Positions 16,742-25,106 are shown, numbered from the stretch's first letter. The stretch: 64,000 nucleotides of DNA from an uncultured Oscillibacter sp. (GCA_910588175.1 CAJUQQ010000006.1:1-64000); one strand, 5' to 3'. A program made the numbers and translations. Notes: a model not told the origin generated them from the sequence alone.

Positions 16742-17425
16742 TTATTTCAAACGCTTGTCGATGCGCACCGACAGGCGGCTGAAAACGGATTGAACGACTT
16801 GAACTAAAATGATGAGGAAAATCACCGTAACCCACATCACCGAGGGGACGTTCCGCTGGTGCCCGTACCGGATGGCCAGATCCCCCAGCCCTCCGGCCCC
16901 CATGATGCCCGCCATGGCGGTATAGCCCACAATGGCGATGAGGACCACGGACCCCCCCAGAATCAAGGAGGGCTTTGCCTCCGGCAGGTAGACCTTCCAC
17001 ACAATCTGGAAGGTGGAGGCCCCCATGGACTGGGCCGCCTCAATGACGCCCGCGTCCACCTCGCTGAGGGCGGTTTCCACCATCCGGGCGATGAAGGGGG
17101 CGGCGGAGACCACCAGGGGCACCACGGCGCCCTTGATGCCGATTTTCGTGCCCACCACCAGCTTGGTAAAGGGGAACAGGGCAATCATCAAAATGATGAA
17201 GGGCAGGGACCGGCCGATGTTGATAACCCAGCCCAAAACCGCGTTGACGGCCCGGTTCGGGCGGATGCCGTGGGGCTGGGTGAGAATCATGACCACGCCC
17301 ATGGGCAGGCCGATGAGATAGGCCAGCAGGGTGGAAAGGCCCGTCATCAGCAGGGTGTCCCAGACGCCCTCGGCCAAAATGCCGCCGTACTCCGCCCAAA
17401 AGGCGGCGGTGAAAATCTCAGCCAC
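16742..17425 (-). CDS. metI: Methionine ABC transporter permease
   Basis: The 227-residue membrane protein has five or six hydrophobic segments and the permease EAA loop EAAQSMGASTFQIVWKVYLP near residue 130. It starts at GTG with GGAGGTGGAGTACC upstream. Its start overlaps the end of metN by 8 bp, indicating translational coupling. It forms the membrane channel of the MetNIQ importer. A 126-bp spacer without a terminator separates it from metQ. Confidence 0.92.
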   Translation of the reverse strand: MAEIFTAAFWAEYGGILAEGVWDTLLMTGLSTLLAYLIGLPMGVVMILTQPHGIRPNRAVNAVLGWVINIGRSLPFIILMIALFPFTKLVVGTKIGIKGAVVPLVVSAAPFIARMVETALSEVDAGVIEAAQSMGASTFQIVWKVYLPEAKPSLILGGSVVLIAIVGYTAMAGIMGAGGLGDLAIRYGHQRNVPSVMWVTVIFLIILVQVVQSVFSRLSVRIDKRLK

Positions 17426-18428
17426 GGTACTCCACCTCCTCCACGGTAATGTAAGGCTGGGAACGGATATAGCTCAGGGCCTTGGCCGCCTCGTTGGAAT
17501 CCTCCGGCAGGCCCAGCAGCATGGTGCCCAGGGCCTTGCCTCCCACATTCCGGGTGTCCGCCCCCAGGATGTTCAGCTTCACGCCGCAGTCGATGGCCAC
17601 GGAGGCGATGAGGGGCTGATAGGCGGTGCCGCCGTTGAAGGAGACCCGGATGGCCCGGGTGCTGGCGGGGTACTGGGAGATGCTGACGCCGCCGGGGTAT
17701 ACCAGCCGCCGGGCCGCGTCGGTGGAGGGGTTGGAGAAAATCTCCTGCACCTCGCCCATCTCCGCCACGACGCCCCCGTCCAGAATGGCCACCCGGGAGC
17801 AGATCTCCTCAATGACGCTCATCTGGTGGGTGATGACCACCACGGTGACCCCCAGCTTGGCGTTCAGGTCCTTCAACAGGCCCAGAATGGAGGCGGTGGT
17901 GGTGGGGTCCAGGGCGGAGGTGGCCTCGTCGCAGAGGAGGACCTTGGGGTCTGTGGCCAGAGCCCGGGCAATGGCCACCCGCTGCTTCTGCCCGCCGGAG
18001 AGCTGGGCGGGGTAGGCCCCGGCCTTCTCTCCCAGGTCCACCAGCTCCAGAAGCTCCCGGGCCCGCTGTTCCGCCCGGGGTACCCCGGCGATCTCCATGG
18101 GGAAGCAGACGTTTTTCAGGCAGGTGCGCTGCATCAGCAGGTTGAAGCTCTGGAAGATCATGGTGATTTTCCTCCGCTGGAGCCGCAGCTCCTTTTCCGA
18201 GAGGGCGGTCATGTCCTTTCCGTCCACCAAAACCGCGCCTGAGGTGGGCCGCTCCAGCAGGTTCATGCACCGGACCAGGGTGGATTTCCCCGCGCCGGAG
18301 AGACCGATGATCCCGAAGATCTCCCCCTGCCGGATGTCCAGGCAGATGTCCTCCAGGGCGTGGACCGGCTCGGCCCCGCCGCCGAAGGTCTTGCTCAAGT
18401 GCTGAATTTGAATGATGGGTTCACTCAC
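17418..18428 (-). CDS. metN: Methionine ABC transporter ATP-binding protein
   Basis: The 336-residue ATPase shows Walker A GLSGAGKSTLVRC, signature LSGGQKQRVAIARAL, Walker B VLLCDEATSALD and H-loop VVVITHQMSV. The C-terminal 90 residues form the NIL domain, which binds methionine and inhibits transport. The GTG at 18428 is selected, because GAAAGGAGCGGACACT precedes it; an extended frame from 18536 would run back into the T-box terminator. It is first in metN-metI-metQ, 35 bp after the T-box terminator. Confidence 0.93.
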   Translation of the reverse strand: MSEPIIQIQHLSKTFGGGAEPVHALEDICLDIRQGEIFGIIGLSGAGKSTLVRCMNLLERPTSGAVLVDGKDMTALSEKELRLQRRKITMIFQSFNLLMQRTCLKNVCFPMEIAGVPRAEQRARELLELVDLGEKAGAYPAQLSGGQKQRVAIARALATDPKVLLCDEATSALDPTTTASILGLLKDLNAKLGVTVVVITHQMSVIEEICSRVAILDGGVVAEMGEVQEIFSNPSTDAARRLVYPGGVSISQYPASTRAIRVSFNGGTAYQPLIASVAIDCGVKLNILGADTRNVGGKALGTMLLGLPEDSNEAAKALSYIRSQPYITVEEVEYRG

Positions 18429-18462
18429 AGTGTCCGCTCCTTTCCAATGGGAAGCCGGGCAA

Positions 18463-18758
18463 ACAAAAAAGCCCTTGAAGCCTTCCGCTTCAAGGACGAG
18501 CGCGAAACCGCGCCGTGGTACCACCTTGCTTCGCACACCCCCTCGCGGAGGCGGCCTCCCGGAGTGCTGTCACACTCCCGCGCTGTCACGGGCGCTCCCG
18601 TCGCGGCCTGTGCCCAAAAGGGCAGTCGGCGGCGCAACTCCAAGACCATGTTCCGCCGGCCCTTCCGTGCCCCTTTTCACCACCCGGGGCTCTCTTTGAC
18701 GTATCGTCCGGCGTACTCTTCTCTTCCTCGTCTTTTGGTTATGCAATTTTTTGAATTG
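18463..18758 (-). promoter_or_regulatory. T-box leader, methionine-specific
   Basis: Read leftward, the RNA has the Stem I AGAGAGCC...GGTGAAAAGGGG region, a specifier ATG (plus-strand 18647-18649) in GGAACATGGTCTTGG, and the conserved T-box AAGGTGGTACCACGG (18513-18527). It ends with a CCTTGAAGC/GCTTCAAGG terminator and TTTTTT at 18463-18495. T-boxes read uncharged tRNA; ATG means tRNA-Met, matching the methionine importer it precedes. Confidence 0.9.
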
Positions 18759-18764
18759 CCTTGT

Positions 18765-18793
18765 AGTTTACACGCTTTTCCCCCGCCTGTCAA
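18765..18793 (-). promoter_or_regulatory. Promoter of the met T-box operon
   Basis: TTGACA (plus-strand TGTCAA 18788-18793), 17 bp, TAAACT (18765-18770). Confidence 0.8.
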
Positions 18794-18961
18794 GGGCAAA
18801 GCGCACAGAAAAGCCCCGCCCGTTCCCGCTCCGCGCCGTCATTGCGCACAAAACCGCCGGGTGGAGGGAAGAAATTTTGTGGGCGGGGCCGGAATCGGAT
18901 TGCAAGATGGCGGCAAAACTGCTATCATATTCCGCGTAAGAATGAGAGGGGGAACCCAACG

Positions 18962-19804
18962 ATGGATAGGCGGAAGCGGGCCCGCTGGCTGCGGAATCTG
19001 CTCTGCGGCGCGCTGATCGGCGCGGGGGCCATTCTGCCGGGCGTGTCCGGCGGCGTGCTGGCGGTGGTGTTCGACATCTACCGCCCCTTTATGGAGGTGC
19101 TGACCCATCCCCGGCGGGCCCTCCCCCGGTACTGGAAGATGATGATCCCCCTGGGGCTGGGCTGGGCCGCGGGCTTCCTGGGCATTGCCAAGGGCATCGC
19201 CGCCGCCATGACGCTCTCCGGCGCGGTGACCTATTGGCTTTTTATCGGCCTCATCGCGGGCACCGCCCCCTCGCTTTTCCGGGAGGCGGGGAAGCAGGGG
19301 CGCTCCGCCTCCGCCTGGGGGAGCTTCTTCCTCTGCGCGGCGGCGGTCTTCGCCGGGCTTTTTTACGTCAGCCGGGTAATCCGCGTCCAGGTGGAGCCGA
19401 GTTTCTGGTGGTACAACTTCTGCGGGGCTCTGTGGGGCATGGGGGTGGTGATTCCGGGCATGACCTCCTCCTCCGTGATGATGGCCCTGGGGCTGTACCA
19501 GCCCATGCTGGAGGGGCTGGCCCGGCTGGACCTCCTGGTGCTCTCCGCCGCCCTGCCGGGGATGTTTCTGACCATCGCGCTGCTGGCCCGGCTGGTGACC
19601 TGGTTCTTCCGGCGGCACTACGCCGCGGCGTTTCACGGAATCCTGGGCTTTGTGACGGCCTCCACCCTGGTCATCATTCCCACGTCCTACGCCGGGGCGG
19701 GGGAGATGGCGCTGTCCGCCCTCTGCGCCGCCGCCGGGTTCGCCCTGGCTTTCTTCCTGGCAAAAATGGACAAACGGGAGGAGACCGGGAAGGAGCCGGT
19801 GTAA
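18962..19804 (+). CDS. popT: DUF368 polyprenyl-phosphate translocase
   Basis: The 280-residue membrane protein has about eight segments and the two DUF368 signatures GAILPGVSGGVLAVVF (about 24-39) and GVVIPGMTSSSVMMALG (about 160), an internal duplication. DUF368 members (PopT) were recently assigned to flipping undecaprenyl phosphate back across the membrane for reuse in wall synthesis; this role is taken from the family. GAGAGGGGG lies 7-15 bp upstream of the ATG. It is monocistronic, convergent with the amidohydrolase gene only 11 bp away. Confidence 0.8.
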   Translation: MDRRKRARWLRNLLCGALIGAGAILPGVSGGVLAVVFDIYRPFMEVLTHPRRALPRYWKMMIPLGLGWAAGFLGIAKGIAAAMTLSGAVTYWLFIGLIAGTAPSLFREAGKQGRSASAWGSFFLCAAAVFAGLFYVSRVIRVQVEPSFWWYNFCGALWGMGVVIPGMTSSSVMMALGLYQPMLEGLARLDLLVLSAALPGMFLTIALLARLVTWFFRRHYAAAFHGILGFVTASTLVIIPTSYAGAGEMALSALCAAAGFALAFFLAKMDKREETGKEPV

Positions 19805-19815
19805 CCCGGCCCGTT

Positions 19816-21171
19816 TTATCCCCTGCTCAAATAGGCGCTCACTGCGGCCCGGGCCTCCCGGACCGCTTTTTCCTCGTCCACGCCGGTGAGGCGGCCGTCC
19901 TTGACCACGACCCTGCCGTTCACCACCGTGGCGTCCACCGGGCCCTTGAATCCCACGGTGCCAAGCATCGACTTGACATCCAGGTCCGCCCCCACCAGCT
20001 CCAGCCGGTCCCGGCGGATCATGAAGAGGTCTCCGGCCTTGCCCGTCTCCAGGCTTCCGATGTCCTCCCGGCCCAGCACCCGGGCGCTGCCCCGGGTGGC
20101 GATTTTCAGCAGGTCGTACCCGCTGGGGGCCCGCTCGCTGGAGCGGAGCCGGTGGAGGAGATAGGCCACCCGCAGCTCCTCCAGAAGATTGGACCCGTCG
20201 TTGCTGGCGCTGCCGTCCACCGCCAGGCCCACGGGCACCCCCAGCTCCAGCATCTCCGGAATCCGGCACACGCCGGAGGAGAGCTTCATATTGGAAATGG
20301 GGCAGTGGGCCACGCCGGTACCGGTGTCCGCCAGCAGCCTCAGCTCCTCGTCGTTGAAGTGGATGCCATGGGCGTACCACACGTCCGGGCCCACCCAGCC
20401 CAGATCCTCCATGTAGGCCAGGGGCCGCTTGCCGTGCTTCTCCAGGACGTAGCGCTCCTCGTCCTTGGTCTCGCAGAGGTGGGTGTGAAGCCGGACCCCC
20501 AAATCCCGGGCCAGCAGGGCGGACTGGCGCAGCAGCTCCGCCGAGACGCTGAAGGGGGAGCAGGGGGCCAGGGCCACCGTCCGCATGGAGTTGAAGGAGG
20601 GATCGTGGTACTTCTCCACCGCCGTCTGGCAGTCCCGCAGAATCTCGTCCACCGTCTGGACCACGCTGTCCGGCGGCAGGCCGCCGTCCTTTTTGCTCAA
20701 GTCCATGCTGCCCCGGGAGGCGGCCATCCGCACCCCCAGGTCCCCGGCGGCGGCGAACTGGGCCCCCAGCAGGTCCCCGGCTCCGCCGGGAAAGACGTAG
20801 TGGTGGTCAAAGACGGTGGTGCATCCGGTTTTCAGCAGCTCGCCCATGCCCACGATGGAGCTGTGGTAAACCGCCTCGCCGTCCAGATTCTTCCAAATCT
20901 CGTACAGCGTCCTCAGCCAGTCAAAGAGCTCCATATTCTGCACCTGGGGCAGATTCCGGCTGAAGGTCTGGTAGAGATGATGGTGGGTGTTGATGAGCCC
21001 CGGATAAACAACACATCCGGAGGCGTCCAGGGTCTCGTCCGCCTCCCGCTCTTCCGGGCCCATATAAGCGATGAGGCCGTCTTGGAGCAAGAGGTTTGCG
21101 TTTTCCAGCACGGAATCGGCGCCGTCGCAGGTGACAACGGCGGAAGCGCCGCGAATCAAAAGACTGCTCAT
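19816..21171 (-). CDS. 8-oxoguanine deaminase-like amidohydrolase
   Basis: The 451-residue enzyme has the metal-dependent deaminase motifs in order: PGLINTHHHLYQTFSR (about 60-75), HTHLCETKDE near 232, WYAHGIHF near 268 and VDGSASNDGSN near 315. The HHHLYQT and MELFDWLRTLYEIWKNLD stretch matches the 8-oxoguanine deaminase branch rather than guanine deaminase or cytosine deaminase. The start at 21171 has GGGAGGATTTACT. A guanine-class riboswitch in its leader supports a purine substrate. Hydroxydechloroatrazine or other aminohydrolase activity cannot be excluded from sequence alone. Confidence 0.8.
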   Translation of the reverse strand: MSSLLIRGASAVVTCDGADSVLENANLLLQDGLIAYMGPEEREADETLDASGCVVYPGLINTHHHLYQTFSRNLPQVQNMELFDWLRTLYEIWKNLDGEAVYHSSIVGMGELLKTGCTTVFDHHYVFPGGAGDLLGAQFAAAGDLGVRMAASRGSMDLSKKDGGLPPDSVVQTVDEILRDCQTAVEKYHDPSFNSMRTVALAPCSPFSVSAELLRQSALLARDLGVRLHTHLCETKDEERYVLEKHGKRPLAYMEDLGWVGPDVWYAHGIHFNDEELRLLADTGTGVAHCPISNMKLSSGVCRIPEMLELGVPVGLAVDGSASNDGSNLLEELRVAYLLHRLRSSERAPSGYDLLKIATRGSARVLGREDIGSLETGKAGDLFMIRRDRLELVGADLDVKSMLGTVGFKGPVDATVVNGRVVVKDGRLTGVDEEKAVREARAAVSAYLSRG

Positions 21172-21225
21172 AGTAAATCCTCCCAAGCACGCGGAAGCCG
21201 CGTAATCATGCTACCAAGGGCAAAC

Positions 21226-21262
21226 AAAAAGACCACAAGTCCGGGAGACGTCCCAGACTTGT
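21226..21262 (-). terminator. Terminator controlled by the purine riboswitch
   Basis: Arms at plus-strand 21235-21246 and 21251-21262 form a 12-bp stem with one mismatch; the minus-strand T-tract is at 21226-21230. Its first strand, ACAAGTC, is also the 3' side of riboswitch P1. Confidence 0.85.
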
Positions 21263-21318
21263 AGTCAACTGTTCAGGCAGTTGGTAGAAACGCCCATCCA
21301 ATCATGGGCTTATACAAG
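21258..21318 (-). promoter_or_regulatory. Guanine-class purine riboswitch aptamer
   Basis: The RNA folds as the three-way purine junction: P1 CTTGTA/TACAAG, J1/2 TAA, P2 GCCCAT/ATGGGC, J2/3 GTTTCTAC, P3 AACTG/CAGTT, J3/1 GACT. The discriminating position 74 is C, as in guanine-type receptors. Loops are shortened by one base each against the consensus (GATTGG for GATATGG; CCTGAA for CCGTAAA) and P2 is one pair shorter. P1 shares its 3' strand with the terminator, so ligand binding should turn the gene on. The ligand may be guanine or a relative such as 8-oxoguanine. Confidence 0.85.
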
Positions 21319-21333
21319 CCGATATATAAAGTT

Positions 21334-21362
21334 ATTATAAAGTACCCACACCAAATTGTCAA
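21334..21362 (-). promoter_or_regulatory. Consensus promoter of the riboswitch-deaminase unit
   Basis: Minus-strand TTGACA, 17 bp, TATAAT; both hexamers are perfect. Start expected near 21327, about 9 bases before P1. Confidence 0.9.
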
Positions 21363-21517
21363 GCAATTTCACCATCGAACGGTTGATTTGCCGATCAAAC
21401 ATGTCAAAGGTGAAACGCAGAAAAATCCAACTCCGCCGCAAGCGAAGCGCCGCGGCATACTCCCCGTAAGAAAACACCCGCAAACCCAGCGAAGCGGTTC
21501 ACGGGTGAAAGCGAAGG

Positions 21518-21584
21518 AATTCCCCGTCCGGCGGAGCTTTCCGCCCCTTCGGGGCGGGAAGCGCAGCGGTAAGGGGAATTCCTG
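21518..21584. repeat. Inverted repeat downstream of the tRNA
   Basis: AGGAATTCCCC and GGGGAATTCCT enclose about 45 bp containing a CCGCCCCTTCGGGGCGG hairpin. On the minus strand it follows the tRNA 3' end and may end its transcript. Confidence 0.6.
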
Positions 21585-21587
21585 AGC

Positions 21588-21678
21588 TGGCGCAGCGGGT
21601 GGGATTCGAACCCACGGTACCCTTGCGGGTACACCTGATTTCGAGTCAGGGCCGTTATAACCACTTCGATACCGCTGC
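21588..21678 (-). tRNA. tRNA-Ser, anticodon CGA
   Basis: The 91-base cloverleaf has acceptor GCAGCGG/CCGCTGC, anticodon loop CTCGAAA within a CCTGA/TCAGG stem, the long serine variable arm (GTACCCGCAAGGGTAC), a GGTTCGAATCC T-arm and encoded CCA. The anticodon CGA reads UCG. Confidence 0.95.
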
Positions 21679-21692
21679 ATGAGCCGTTTTCT

Positions 21693-21721
21693 ATTATGCC
21701 ACACTTTCCCCGCCGTTGCAA
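21693..21721 (-). promoter_or_regulatory. Promoter of tRNA-Ser
   Basis: Minus-strand TTGCAA, 17 bp, CATAAT, ending 15 bp before the tRNA 5' end. Confidence 0.65.
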
Positions 21722-21740
21722 GAGGGGCGGGAAAAATTTC

Positions 21741-21894
21741 CCCCAGTCTGGCGAAACGGTCTTTTCGCCAGACTGGGCAAGCTTTTCAGACCTTAAAAAG
21801 CTCTGAAAAACTTCGGATTGAAAGCGAGAGAAACCCCTGATGGGTTTCTCTCGCAGCTCTTTTCCTTTCCGTTCGCTTTCGGACAATGCCTTTT
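21741..21894. repeat. Diverged relative of the 161-bp structured element (copy 3)
   Basis: The sequence aligns with the elements at 15452 and 29161 through TTTTCGCCAG, CAAG(C)TTTTCAGACC and GATTGAAA, but differs at many sites. The hairpins persist: CCCAGTCTGGCGAAA/TTTTCGCCAGACTGGG and GAGAAACCC-CTGAT-GGGTTTCTC, the latter replacing GGAACCC/GGGTTCC of copy 1. The terminal TGTCGAAAAA repeats are lost. It lies between tRNA-Ser and the methyltransferase gene. Confidence 0.6.
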
Positions 21895-21930
21895 CGGCAA
21901 GCTGAAGAGAGGAAAAAATTTCCCCCCTTC

Positions 21931-23040
21931 TCACCAGCCATAGAAAAACGCGTCGCATTTCAGCATCCCGTTGTACAGCTTCCGCTTCTTGTCCGCCGGG
22001 CGGCCGAAACACCGCTCAAACTCCGTATGAGAGCTCAGCACGATTACCCGCCACTTGGGCGGCAGATCCTCCAGCGCCTTCCCAAAGGCCCTGTACAGCG
22101 CCTCCGCCTCCCGCTTCTCCAGCAGCCGCTCGCCGTAGGGTGGGTTCGTCACCAGCTGTCCGTACTCGCCGCTGGAGCGGAACTTCCCCGCGTCCGCCTC
22201 CTCAAAGCGCACGCAGTCCTCCACCCCGGCCAGGGCGGCGTTGTGCCGGGCCAGCTCCACCGCCGCCGGGTCGATGTCCCCGCCCCAGATGTCGTACTGT
22301 CCGTGAAACTCTTTGTCCTGAGCCTCCTCCGCCGCGTCCATCCACAGCTTGGGGTCCATGGACTTCCACTTCTGGGCGGCAAAGCTCCGGTCCAGGCCCG
22401 GGGCCCGGTTTTTGGCAATCAGCGCCGCCTCGATGGGGATGGTGCCGGAGCCGCAGAAGGGGTCGCGGAAGGGGTCCTTCCCCCGGTAGCGGGAAAGGGT
22501 CACCAGGGCCGCCGCCAGGGTCTCCCGCAGGGGCGCGCCCATGTTCTGGGCCCGGTAACCCCGCTTGTAGAGCCCCTCGCCGGAGGTGTCCAGATACAAC
22601 GAGGCCTGGTCCTTGATGATGGCGAACTGAATTTGATACCGCCCTCCCGTCTCCGGCAGGGTCTCGCAGCCATAGGCCTTTCCCAGCCGCTTTGCCGCCG
22701 CCTTTTTTACAATGGCCTGACAGGCGGGGACGGAGTGGAGTGTGGAATTCAGGGAATAGCCCTTCACGGGGAACTCTCCCTCCCGGGGGATGAAGTCCTC
22801 CCAGGGCAGGGCGAGGACGCCCTGAAACAGAGACTCGAAGTCCGGGGCGGGGAAGGAGCCCAGCTCCATCAGCACCCGGGCCCCGCAGCGCAGATGGATA
22901 TTCAGCCGGGGAATGTCCGCCAGGGTCCCCTGGCAGTGGACCCGGCCGTTTTCCGCCCGGACGCCGGGCAGGTCCAGACGCTTGATTTCATCGGCCACTA
23001 GGGCCTCTAGGCCAAGAAGGCAAGGGATGGTTAGGGTCAA
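21931..23040 (-). CDS. THUMP-domain class I RNA methyltransferase (RlmL N-domain-like)
   Basis: The 369-residue protein combines an N-terminal THUMP RNA-binding region (about 40-155) with a Rossmann methyltransferase. The SAM site DPFCGSGTIPIEAALI is near residue 190 and the N6-/N2-type catalytic motif NPPYGER near 305. It is half the length of E. coli RlmKL and matches its RlmL part, which makes m2G in 23S rRNA, so a guanine-N2 rRNA target is likely. The start is TTG at 23040 with AAAAGGGGGG 7 bp before it; MTLTIPCLLGLEALVADEI is the normal family start. Confidence 0.88.
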   Translation of the reverse strand: MTLTIPCLLGLEALVADEIKRLDLPGVRAENGRVHCQGTLADIPRLNIHLRCGARVLMELGSFPAPDFESLFQGVLALPWEDFIPREGEFPVKGYSLNSTLHSVPACQAIVKKAAAKRLGKAYGCETLPETGGRYQIQFAIIKDQASLYLDTSGEGLYKRGYRAQNMGAPLRETLAAALVTLSRYRGKDPFRDPFCGSGTIPIEAALIAKNRAPGLDRSFAAQKWKSMDPKLWMDAAEEAQDKEFHGQYDIWGGDIDPAAVELARHNAALAGVEDCVRFEEADAGKFRSSGEYGQLVTNPPYGERLLEKREAEALYRAFGKALEDLPPKWRVIVLSSHTEFERCFGRPADKKRKLYNGMLKCDAFFYGW

Positions 23041-23650
23041 AAGGAGTCCCCCCTTTTCGATTCTGTTGTTTCAGTATAACAGGAGTTTTTTGGGTTTTCA
23101 ACTCCTTTTGATGAGTGGGAATTTTGGTTGCCCTTCGGGCGGGGGAGAATGGATACCAGCGATGACTGGGCCAATGCACCCCCCATGTCGTCGGAAGAAA
23201 CTCCGCCCACTCCGCCCCCGCCTGACGGCGAGGACTGCGCCCAGCTCCGTTCCTTCCTCCTCTCCCCACCGCAACCGCTTCGCTTACGTTGCGGCGGGGC
23301 ACCAATTTTCTTCCAGAAGAAAAAGAAGTAATGCCCTGCGGGGGGACGAGAGACGGGGGACGCGCAAGGGGCGCCTCCGTTTTTTACGCATGTCTTCTGC
23401 CCGCGGCGTAGCTTTAGCGAGGGCTTTGGTGGTTGTCGAATGGACCAGCTCCTCTTTTCGCTGCCGCTCATCTGGTGGTAGGGGTGGGGCTCTGCGCGGC
23501 TCTTGCGGCTTGCCGGTTAGAGCCGCGGCGGTCCCTTTGCGGGGATGGAGATGCCTTTACAGGATTCATTTTCCGGAGAAGGCTGGTCCTTCCAGAGAGG
23601 ATGTCCTTGTGAATTGTTACTAAAATGAAACACTTTTTCCCCCGGAGGTA
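23041..23650. other. 610-bp intergenic stretch without a recognised gene
   Basis: No reading frame here has a convincing ribosome site or family resemblance. It holds a GCCC-TTC-GGGC palindrome at 23130-23140, a C-rich/CT-rich tract at 23195-23290, a GGGGGACGAGAGACGGGGGACG run at 23338-23360 like the 13242 repeat, and an A-rich AGAAGAAAAAGAAG. It may contain decayed sequence. Confidence 0.5.
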
Positions 23651-23659
23651 TGCTATACT
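23651..23659 (+). promoter_or_regulatory. Extended -10 promoter of the nfeD-SPFH operon
   Basis: TGCTATACT is an extended -10 element 42 bp before the nfeD start; the -35 region (CTTTTTC) is weak. Confidence 0.5.
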
Positions 23660-23700
23660 GTAAATGAAATCTGAGGCTGATTAGAAGGGAGGCATCTTTA

Positions 23701-24171
23701 ATGGATATCTTTATCTGGCTGTGGCTGGGGGCCATTGTTCTCTTCGGCGTTGCCGAGGTGGTCACCGAGGGCATGATTTCTATCTGGTTTGTGGCCGGGT
23801 CCCTGGCGGGTCTCGTCACCTGTATGTCCGGCTGGGCCCTGGGCGGCCTCTCTCCGGAGGCGACTCAAGTGCTGGTTTTCGCCGTCGTGTCCGCCGCCGC
23901 CCTGGTTCTCACCCGGCCCCTGGTCCGGCGCTTTATGACCAGGCCCCATGTTCCCACCAACCTGGACCGGGTCCTGGGCATGGTGGGCAAGGTCACGGAG
24001 GCCGTGGACAACGAGCGGGCCTCCGGCGCCGTCTACGTGGACGGCAAAACCTGGACCGCCCGCAGCGCCGACGGCTCCGCCATCCCCGCCGGAACCCAGG
24101 TAAAAGTGCAGAAGATCGAGGGCGTCAAGCTCCTGGTCCAATATTCTGAGAAAGTGGAGGTAACAAAGTAA
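23701..24171 (+). CDS. NfeD family membrane protein
   Basis: The 156-residue protein has two or three membrane segments (about 4-80) and a C-terminal OB-fold at about 90-150 (GKVTEAVDNERASGAVYVDG). NfeD proteins pair with SPFH scaffold proteins in membrane microdomains, and here the stop codon overlaps the start of an SPFH gene in TAATG. GGGAGG precedes the ATG. It is the short NfeD form without a protease domain. Confidence 0.88.
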   Translation: MDIFIWLWLGAIVLFGVAEVVTEGMISIWFVAGSLAGLVTCMSGWALGGLSPEATQVLVFAVVSAAALVLTRPLVRRFMTRPHVPTNLDRVLGMVGKVTEAVDNERASGAVYVDGKTWTARSADGSAIPAGTQVKVQKIEGVKLLVQYSEKVEVTK

Positions 24172-25106
24172 TGTGGTGGATTCCCGTTTCCGTCGTCATC
24201 GTCCTGCTGGTCATCCTGATCATTTCCAACGTCCATATCGTCCAGCAGTCCCGGGCCTATGTGGTAGAGTGGCTGGGCCAGTTCCACGCCGTGTGGAACC
24301 AGGGCCCTCACGTCAAGGTGCCCTTTGTCATGCGGGTTGTCAAGAAGGTGTCCCTGAAAGAGCAGGTGGCGGATTTCCCGCCCCAGCCCGTCATTACGAA
24401 AGATAACGTCACCATGCAGATCGACACCGTGATTTACTTCCAGATCACCGACCCCAAGCTCTACACCTACGGCGTGGAGCACCCCATGAACGCCATTGAG
24501 AACCTGACGGCAACCACCCTGCGAAACATCATCGGCGACATGGACCTGGAGCAGTCCCTCACCAGCCGGGACATCATCAACTCCCGGATGCGGGCCATCC
24601 TGGATGAGGCCACGGACCCCTGGGGCATCAAGGTGAACCGGGTGGAGCTGAAAAACATCATTCCTCCCAAGGACATCCAGAACGCCATGGAAAAGCAGAT
24701 GAAGGCCGAGCGGGAGCGGCGGGAGTCCGTCCTCCAGGCCCAGGGCCAGAAGGAGTCCCAGGTGTTGGTGGCGCAGGGCGAGAAGGAAGCCGCCGTCCTC
24801 CGGGCTGCGGCGGCCAAGGAGGCGGCAATCCTCCAGGCCGAAGGCGCGAAGCAGGCCCGCATTATGGCCGCCGAGGCGGAGGCCGAGGCCATTACAAGGG
24901 TCCAGACCGCCCTGGCGGAGTCCCTGCGGCTTTTGAACGCCGCCGCCCCCAACGACCAGGTGGTGAAGCTGAAAGCCCTGGAGGCCATGCAGAAGGTGGC
25001 CGACGGCAAGGCGACGAAGATCATCATTCCCAGCGAGATTCAGGGACTAGCGGGCCTGGCCGCCAGCGCCAAGGCGGTGTTTGAGTCTGAGGAGCCGAAG
25101 AAATAA
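24171..25106 (+). CDS. SPFH/Band 7 family protein (QmcA/paraslipin type)
   Basis: The 311-residue protein has an N-terminal membrane anchor (about 3-21), a Band 7 domain (about 24-200; QSRAYVVEWLGQFHAVW, DNVTMQIDTVIYFQI) and a long Ala/Glu-rich coiled coil (about 190-250; EKEAAVLRAAAAKEAAILQA). Such proteins oligomerise into membrane scaffolds. It overlaps nfeD by one base, so the two are translationally coupled, and a terminator follows. Confidence 0.9.
   Translation: MWWIPVSVVIVLLVILIISNVHIVQQSRAYVVEWLGQFHAVWNQGPHVKVPFVMRVVKKVSLKEQVADFPPQPVITKDNVTMQIDTVIYFQITDPKLYTYGVEHPMNAIENLTATTLRNIIGDMDLEQSLTSRDIINSRMRAILDEATDPWGIKVNRVELKNIIPPKDIQNAMEKQMKAERERRESVLQAQGQKESQVLVAQGEKEAAVLRAAAAKEAAILQAEGAKQARIMAAEAEAEAITRVQTALAESLRLLNAAAPNDQVVKLKALEAMQKVADGKATKIIIPSEIQGLAGLAASAKAVFESEEPKK

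Noticed and set aside
21404..22012. Minus-strand open frame spanning tRNA-Ser and the copy-3 repeat
   Set aside because: It crosses a tRNA and structured repeat, lacks a ribosome site, and has no family resemblance.
23128..23331. 67-residue open frame in the large intergenic region
   Set aside because: No ribosome site, low-complexity Pro-rich protein and no recognisable family.
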